Shown here in pieces: positions 13,238 to 15,729 of a DNA stretch of 15,729 nt. Position numbers and translations under genes: made by a program. Below the pieces are notes generated by a model, which did not search any database, was not told the DNA's origin, and saw only the letters and a list, made by a program, of their open reading frames with translations. The DNA is from Bacteroidota bacterium (GTDB lineage Bacteria > Bacteroidota > Bacteroidia > Chitinophagales > Chitinophagaceae), in assembly GCA_023391895.1 (NCBI GenBank), contig JAEWAC010000373.1:1-15729 (forward strand). Reading direction: 5' to 3'. The number at the start of each line of letters is the position of its first letter. The first letter of the stretch is position 1.

Positions 13238-14098
13238 TTACAAAAAGAAAACAGCATAAAACCAAACCACCGTACTGGCAAACAGCAGCGAGTCGAAGCG
13301 GTCTAAAAAGCCGCCGTGCCCTGGCATGATGCGGCCGCTGTCTTTTACGCCGGCCATGCGTTTAAGCTTGCTTTCGAACAGGTCGCCATAGGTGCCGGCA
13401 ATGGCCGCAATAGCGGTAATAAAGCCGGCATGCACCACCGGCAGCCGCCCGGTAATAGATGCAATAGTGCACATCACGCCTATGGCCAGTATAATGCCGC
13501 CCACGGTACCTTCCCAGGTTTTTTTGGGCGAAATAGGCGACAAAGGCGTTTTACCAATCAGCGAACCCACGATATATGCCATGGTATCGTTTACCCAGAG
13601 CGTAAAAATTACCAGCAGCGGCACGGCCAGGCTGAAGCGATAGTCCTCTTCCGACCAGCGGTTGCGCATATCTATCAATAACCCCAAACTAAGCGAAATG
13701 TACAGCAGGCCCCAAAGGGAATAAGCCATGTTTTTCAGCAACAGCCCTCTGGCTTTCACCAGCTCCATCAGGGGCAGCAATACCAAAAAGGCCAGACCCA
13801 GCCACCAGCCCACTTCCGTGAGCCTTATGCTGCCCAGTTGCAGCTCGTGGTTGGTAAAAAACAGCAATAGGCACCAGCCCCCGATCATAATTCCGTAGCG
13901 GTGAAAACGGGTGATCTTGGCGTAATCGGGATTAAACTTTTGCACTAGCTTCTGGTACTCCACCCAGCAGCCAAAATGCACCACGGAAAACAAAAGAAAA
14001 AAAGACCAGCGGCTCCAGAACAAACCAATGCTCATGACCACTACAAAAACAATGGCCGTCAGGGCCCGGGTTCTAAATGTTTGCCAGTTAAACGCCAT
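13238..14098 (-). CDS. cdsA: Phosphatidate cytidylyltransferase (CDP-diacylglycerol synthase)
   Basis: Integral membrane enzyme that makes CDP-diacylglycerol from phosphatidate and CTP, the branch point of phospholipid synthesis. It has 286 residues, a normal length, with about eight hydrophobic segments. The C-terminal CDS signature is complete: from Ser243 through KLKRMAGVKDSGRIMPGHGG to FLDRFD (Asp266, Asp269). The upstream WVNDTMAYIVGSLIGK and SPKKTWEG (about 168-197) also match. The ATG (14096-14098) overlaps the TAA of the upstream membrane protease gene by one base (TAATG), pointing to coupled translation. A strong G/C hairpin follows the stop by one base. Nothing is missing or unusual in the catalytic part. 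Confidence 0.96.
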   Translation of the reverse strand: MAFNWQTFRTRALTAIVFVVVMSIGLFWSRWSFFLLFSVVHFGCWVEYQKLVQKFNPDYAKITRFHRYGIMIGGWCLLLFFTNHELQLGSIRLTEVGWWLGLAFLVLLPLMELVKARGLLLKNMAYSLWGLLYISLSLGLLIDMRNRWSEEDYRFSLAVPLLVIFTLWVNDTMAYIVGSLIGKTPLSPISPKKTWEGTVGGIILAIGVMCTIASITGRLPVVHAGFITAIAAIAGTYGDLFESKLKRMAGVKDSGRIMPGHGGFLDRFDSLLFASTVVWFYAVFFL

Positions 14099-15060
14099 TA
14101 TTCGTCGAATGTAAATTTTTGTCCGTCCTGCATGTCATCATCCGCATATACTTTTTCGTAACTCACCCGGGAGTGTTTTTGCAACTGCCATACAATCAGT
14201 CCTACCAAAGCGGCACTCACCACAGCCGCCAGCAGCAGCTGGTTGCCCAAAAAAGTGGTTTCGGTTTCGTCCAGCATCTGCGGATAAAAGTAAGAGAGGA
14301 TGATAAAAAAGGCATCATACACAAAATGGGCTACAATAGCCGGCCACAGGCTGCCGCTGAACCAGTAGATGGCACCGAGCAAAACACCCAGTAAAAAGCG
14401 GGGAAAAAAGCCAAAGAACTGGAAGTGGAAGCCCGAAAAAAGAATAGCGGTAATAATAATGCCGGTCCATGGGCTTTTAAAGACTTTGATAAACAGGCGC
14501 TGCAGCACGCCACGGAAAAACAGCTCCTCGCCCACGCCCGCAAAGGCGGCAATAAAAATAATGTTCAGGATCAACTCCGTGGGGGTGTTCCGTCCCAGCA
14601 TAAACTTGATCTGGCGGGCAGCTTCGTCTTCCATGCTTTGCATCCACTGCTGCGTGCCCTGGCCAAAGTGGATCTGCCGGTTCAGGTCGCCAATGTATTG
14701 TACCAATGGAATCGCCACCAGCAGGGCGCCTATGCCCAGCACCCAGTACAGGACACTTCCTTTTTGCTGCAGACCAATGTACCGCATGGGTTGCGGATCG
14801 GAAAAATAAGCAAACAGGAGCGACGGAATAAGAAACAAACCCAGGAACTGCACTACCAGCATGCCGCGGATAAAAACGATCATGTTGGGGTGGCCGCTGT
14901 CCCATTTTTTGGGGTCGCTGATATCGACTATGCTAATGCCGGTAATATTGCTCAATAAAGTAACGCCAATCAGGCTCAGCACCATAAAAATACCAAAGGC
15001 CATTCCCAAAAACAGCATCAGCTGCACCCATACCGGCCTTGTTTTAAGATAAGATTGCAT
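14098..15060 (-). CDS. CPBP-family (CAAX/Abi) intramembrane metalloprotease
   Basis: Membrane protein of 320 residues with about eight hydrophobic segments and the three CPBP motifs expected for a glutamate-type intramembrane protease: EELFFR (Glu178, Glu179, Arg183), FSGFH (His212) and HFVYD (His245, Asp249). It is thus probably active; the natural substrate is unknown for most bacterial members. A hydrophilic extracytoplasmic segment (about 125-160) precedes motif one, and a charged, acidic cytoplasmic tail (about 296-320) follows the last helix. The ATG at 15058-15060 is chosen because GGAGG lies 4 nt upstream; the much longer open frame reaching 15630 runs antisense through dusB and is not credible. 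The gene overlaps cdsA by one base, so it heads a two-gene unit, and it diverges from dusB across 61 nt. Confidence 0.93.
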   Translation of the reverse strand: MQSYLKTRPVWVQLMLFLGMAFGIFMVLSLIGVTLLSNITGISIVDISDPKKWDSGHPNMIVFIRGMLVVQFLGLFLIPSLLFAYFSDPQPMRYIGLQQKGSVLYWVLGIGALLVAIPLVQYIGDLNRQIHFGQGTQQWMQSMEDEAARQIKFMLGRNTPTELILNIIFIAAFAGVGEELFFRGVLQRLFIKVFKSPWTGIIITAILFSGFHFQFFGFFPRFLLGVLLGAIYWFSGSLWPAIVAHFVYDAFFIILSYFYPQMLDETETTFLGNQLLLAAVVSAALVGLIVWQLQKHSRVSYEKVYADDDMQDGQKFTFDE

Positions 15061-15064
15061 GTTT

Positions 15065-15069
15065 CCTCC
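15065..15069 (-). promoter_or_regulatory. Shine-Dalgarno site fixing the CPBP protease start
   Basis: Minus strand GGAGG followed by AAAC and ATG. Strong Shine-Dalgarno sites are unusual in this window; no other gene shows one. It supports the 320-residue start. Confidence 0.65.
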
Positions 15070-15081
15070 GTTTGCTAGTTG

Positions 15082-15089
15082 TACTTTTG
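15082..15089 (+). promoter_or_regulatory. -7 box of the dusB-type gene
   Basis: TACTTTTG matches TAnnTTTG exactly and lies 32 nt before the TTG start codon. The closest upstream TTG (15055-15057) is about 24 nt away, a little longer than the usual -33/-7 spacing. The box sits within the 61-nt divergent spacer. Confidence 0.5.
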
Positions 15090-15121
15090 CGCATCGAAGA
15101 TAACGCCCAATAAAATAGTCC

Positions 15122-15729
15122 TTGGTAAAAATAGAAAACATACAACTGCCCACTTTCCCGCTGCTGCTGGCGCCCATGGAAGACGTAAGCGATCCGCCTT
15201 TTCGTGCCGTGTGTAAGCTGAACGGAGCTGACCTGATGTACACCGAGTTTATCAGCAGTGAAGGTTTGATCCGCGACGCCATCAAAAGCCGGCAGAAGCT
15301 GGATATTTTTGAGGCCGAGCGGCCCGTAGGCATCCAGATCTTTGGCGGCGATGAAGAGGCCATGGCCCTGAGTGCCAAAATTGTGGACACTGTCAACCCC
15401 GACCTGCTGGACATCAACTTTGGATGCCCGGTAAAAAAAGTGGTGACCAAAGGAGCCGGCGCTGCCGTACTCAAAGATGTGGACCTGATGGTGCGCCTGA
15501 CCAAAGCGGTAGTGAACTCCACCAGCCTGCCGGTTACCGTAAAAACCAGGCTGGGCTGGGACGATGCCAGTATTAATATTGAAGAAGTGGCCGAGCGCCT
15601 GCAGGATGTGGGCATTAAAGCCCTGGCCATTCACGGCCGCACCCGCTGCCAGTTGTATAAGGGAAGCGCCAACTGGAATCCGATTGCCAAGGTAAAGGCC
15701 AATCCTCGTATTCAAATCCCCATCTTTGG
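15122..15729 (+). CDS. dusB: tRNA-dihydrouridine synthase, DusB type, N-terminal part (runs off right edge)
   Basis: FMN-dependent enzyme that reduces specific uridines in the D-loop of tRNA with NADPH. The 202 codons in the window cover most of the TIM-barrel half. Landmarks: LLLAPMEDVSDPPFR (14-28, FMN-binding start of the barrel), NFGCPVKKVV (99-108, with Cys102 as the expected catalytic acid), KGAGAAVLKD (110-119), KTRLGWDD and the IHGRTRCQLYKG segment. DusB proteins are usually about 320-340 residues, so the C-terminal third or more is missing. The frame has a stop at 15116-15118 and no ATG before MEDVSD (the Met is residue 19), so the start is inferred to be TTG at 15122, giving MVKIENIQL, as in relatives. 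DusB rather than another Dus paralogue is likely but not proven. Confidence 0.9.
   Translation, partial: MVKIENIQLPTFPLLLAPMEDVSDPPFRAVCKLNGADLMYTEFISSEGLIRDAIKSRQKLDIFEAERPVGIQIFGGDEEAMALSAKIVDTVNPDLLDINFGCPVKKVVTKGAGAAVLKDVDLMVRLTKAVVNSTSLPVTVKTRLGWDDASINIEEVAERLQDVGIKALAIHGRTRCQLYKGSANWNPIAKVKANPRIQIPIF

Noticed and set aside
14098..15630. Long minus-strand frame of 510 codons extending the CPBP protease upstream
   Set aside because: The extra 190 codons run antisense through the conserved dusB sequence and look nothing like a CPBP N-terminus. GGAGG before the ATG at 15060 marks the true start.
15044..15715. Minus-strand frame of 223 codons over dusB
   Set aside because: It is the antisense shadow of dusB, whose plus-strand frame carries clear catalytic motifs.

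Overview
The window looks like the chromosome of a Bacteroidota bacterium, most likely family Chitinophagaceae (inference). Supporting signs are near-absence of Shine-Dalgarno sequences, promoter -7 boxes of the TAnnTTTG type, roughly balanced base composition, and best-recognised families typical of that group. There are ten protein genes, two of them cut by the window edges, and three repeat-rich intergenic regions. No rRNA, tRNA, CRISPR array, transposase or phage gene was seen.

Layout. Positions 1-5150 (minus strand) hold a peptide-uptake block: the N-terminal 419 residues of an OPT-family oligopeptide transporter and two tandem proton-coupled POT/PTR2 peptide transporters. Positions 5294-7647 (plus strand) hold purD (purine synthesis) followed 23 nt later by kynA (tryptophan 2,3-dioxygenase). 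A convergent metallo-beta-lactamase-fold hydrolase follows (7737-8531, minus). Next on the minus strand is the cell-elongation pair mrdA (PBP2) and rodA (SEDS glycosyltransferase), overlapping by one base. Further upstream is a second coupled pair, a CPBP-type membrane protease and cdsA (CDP-diacylglycerol synthase), also overlapping by one base. A tRNA-dihydrouridine synthase (dusB-type) starts divergently at 15122 with a TTG codon and runs off the right edge.

How genes work together. mrdA-rodA form the polymerase/transpeptidase core of the elongasome, but mreBCD is not next to them here. cdsA supplies phospholipid precursor. The three transporters would feed on di-/tri- and longer peptides. 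purD and kynA are metabolic genes that may be co-transcribed.

The most unusual content is between genes. (1) DNA with a strict 7-bp period directly follows the stop codons of kynA, the MBL hydrolase and rodA, and starts 6 nt after that of the first POT gene; the longest tract is 19 heptamers without an indel. (2) A dispersed ~20-bp element (core TATGGGTTTTT then A/G-rich and GTT) occurs about 12 times, only between genes, often as facing pairs enclosing another repeat. (3) The two intergenic regions flanking mrdA-rodA share at least two blocks in inverted orientation and the same order, so the operon sits between imperfect inverted-repeat arms. (4) A G/C-rich palindrome lies inside the 5' end of the MBL hydrolase reading frame and appears to supply part of its N-terminus. 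These are sequence observations; genome-wide occurrence and function were not testable here.
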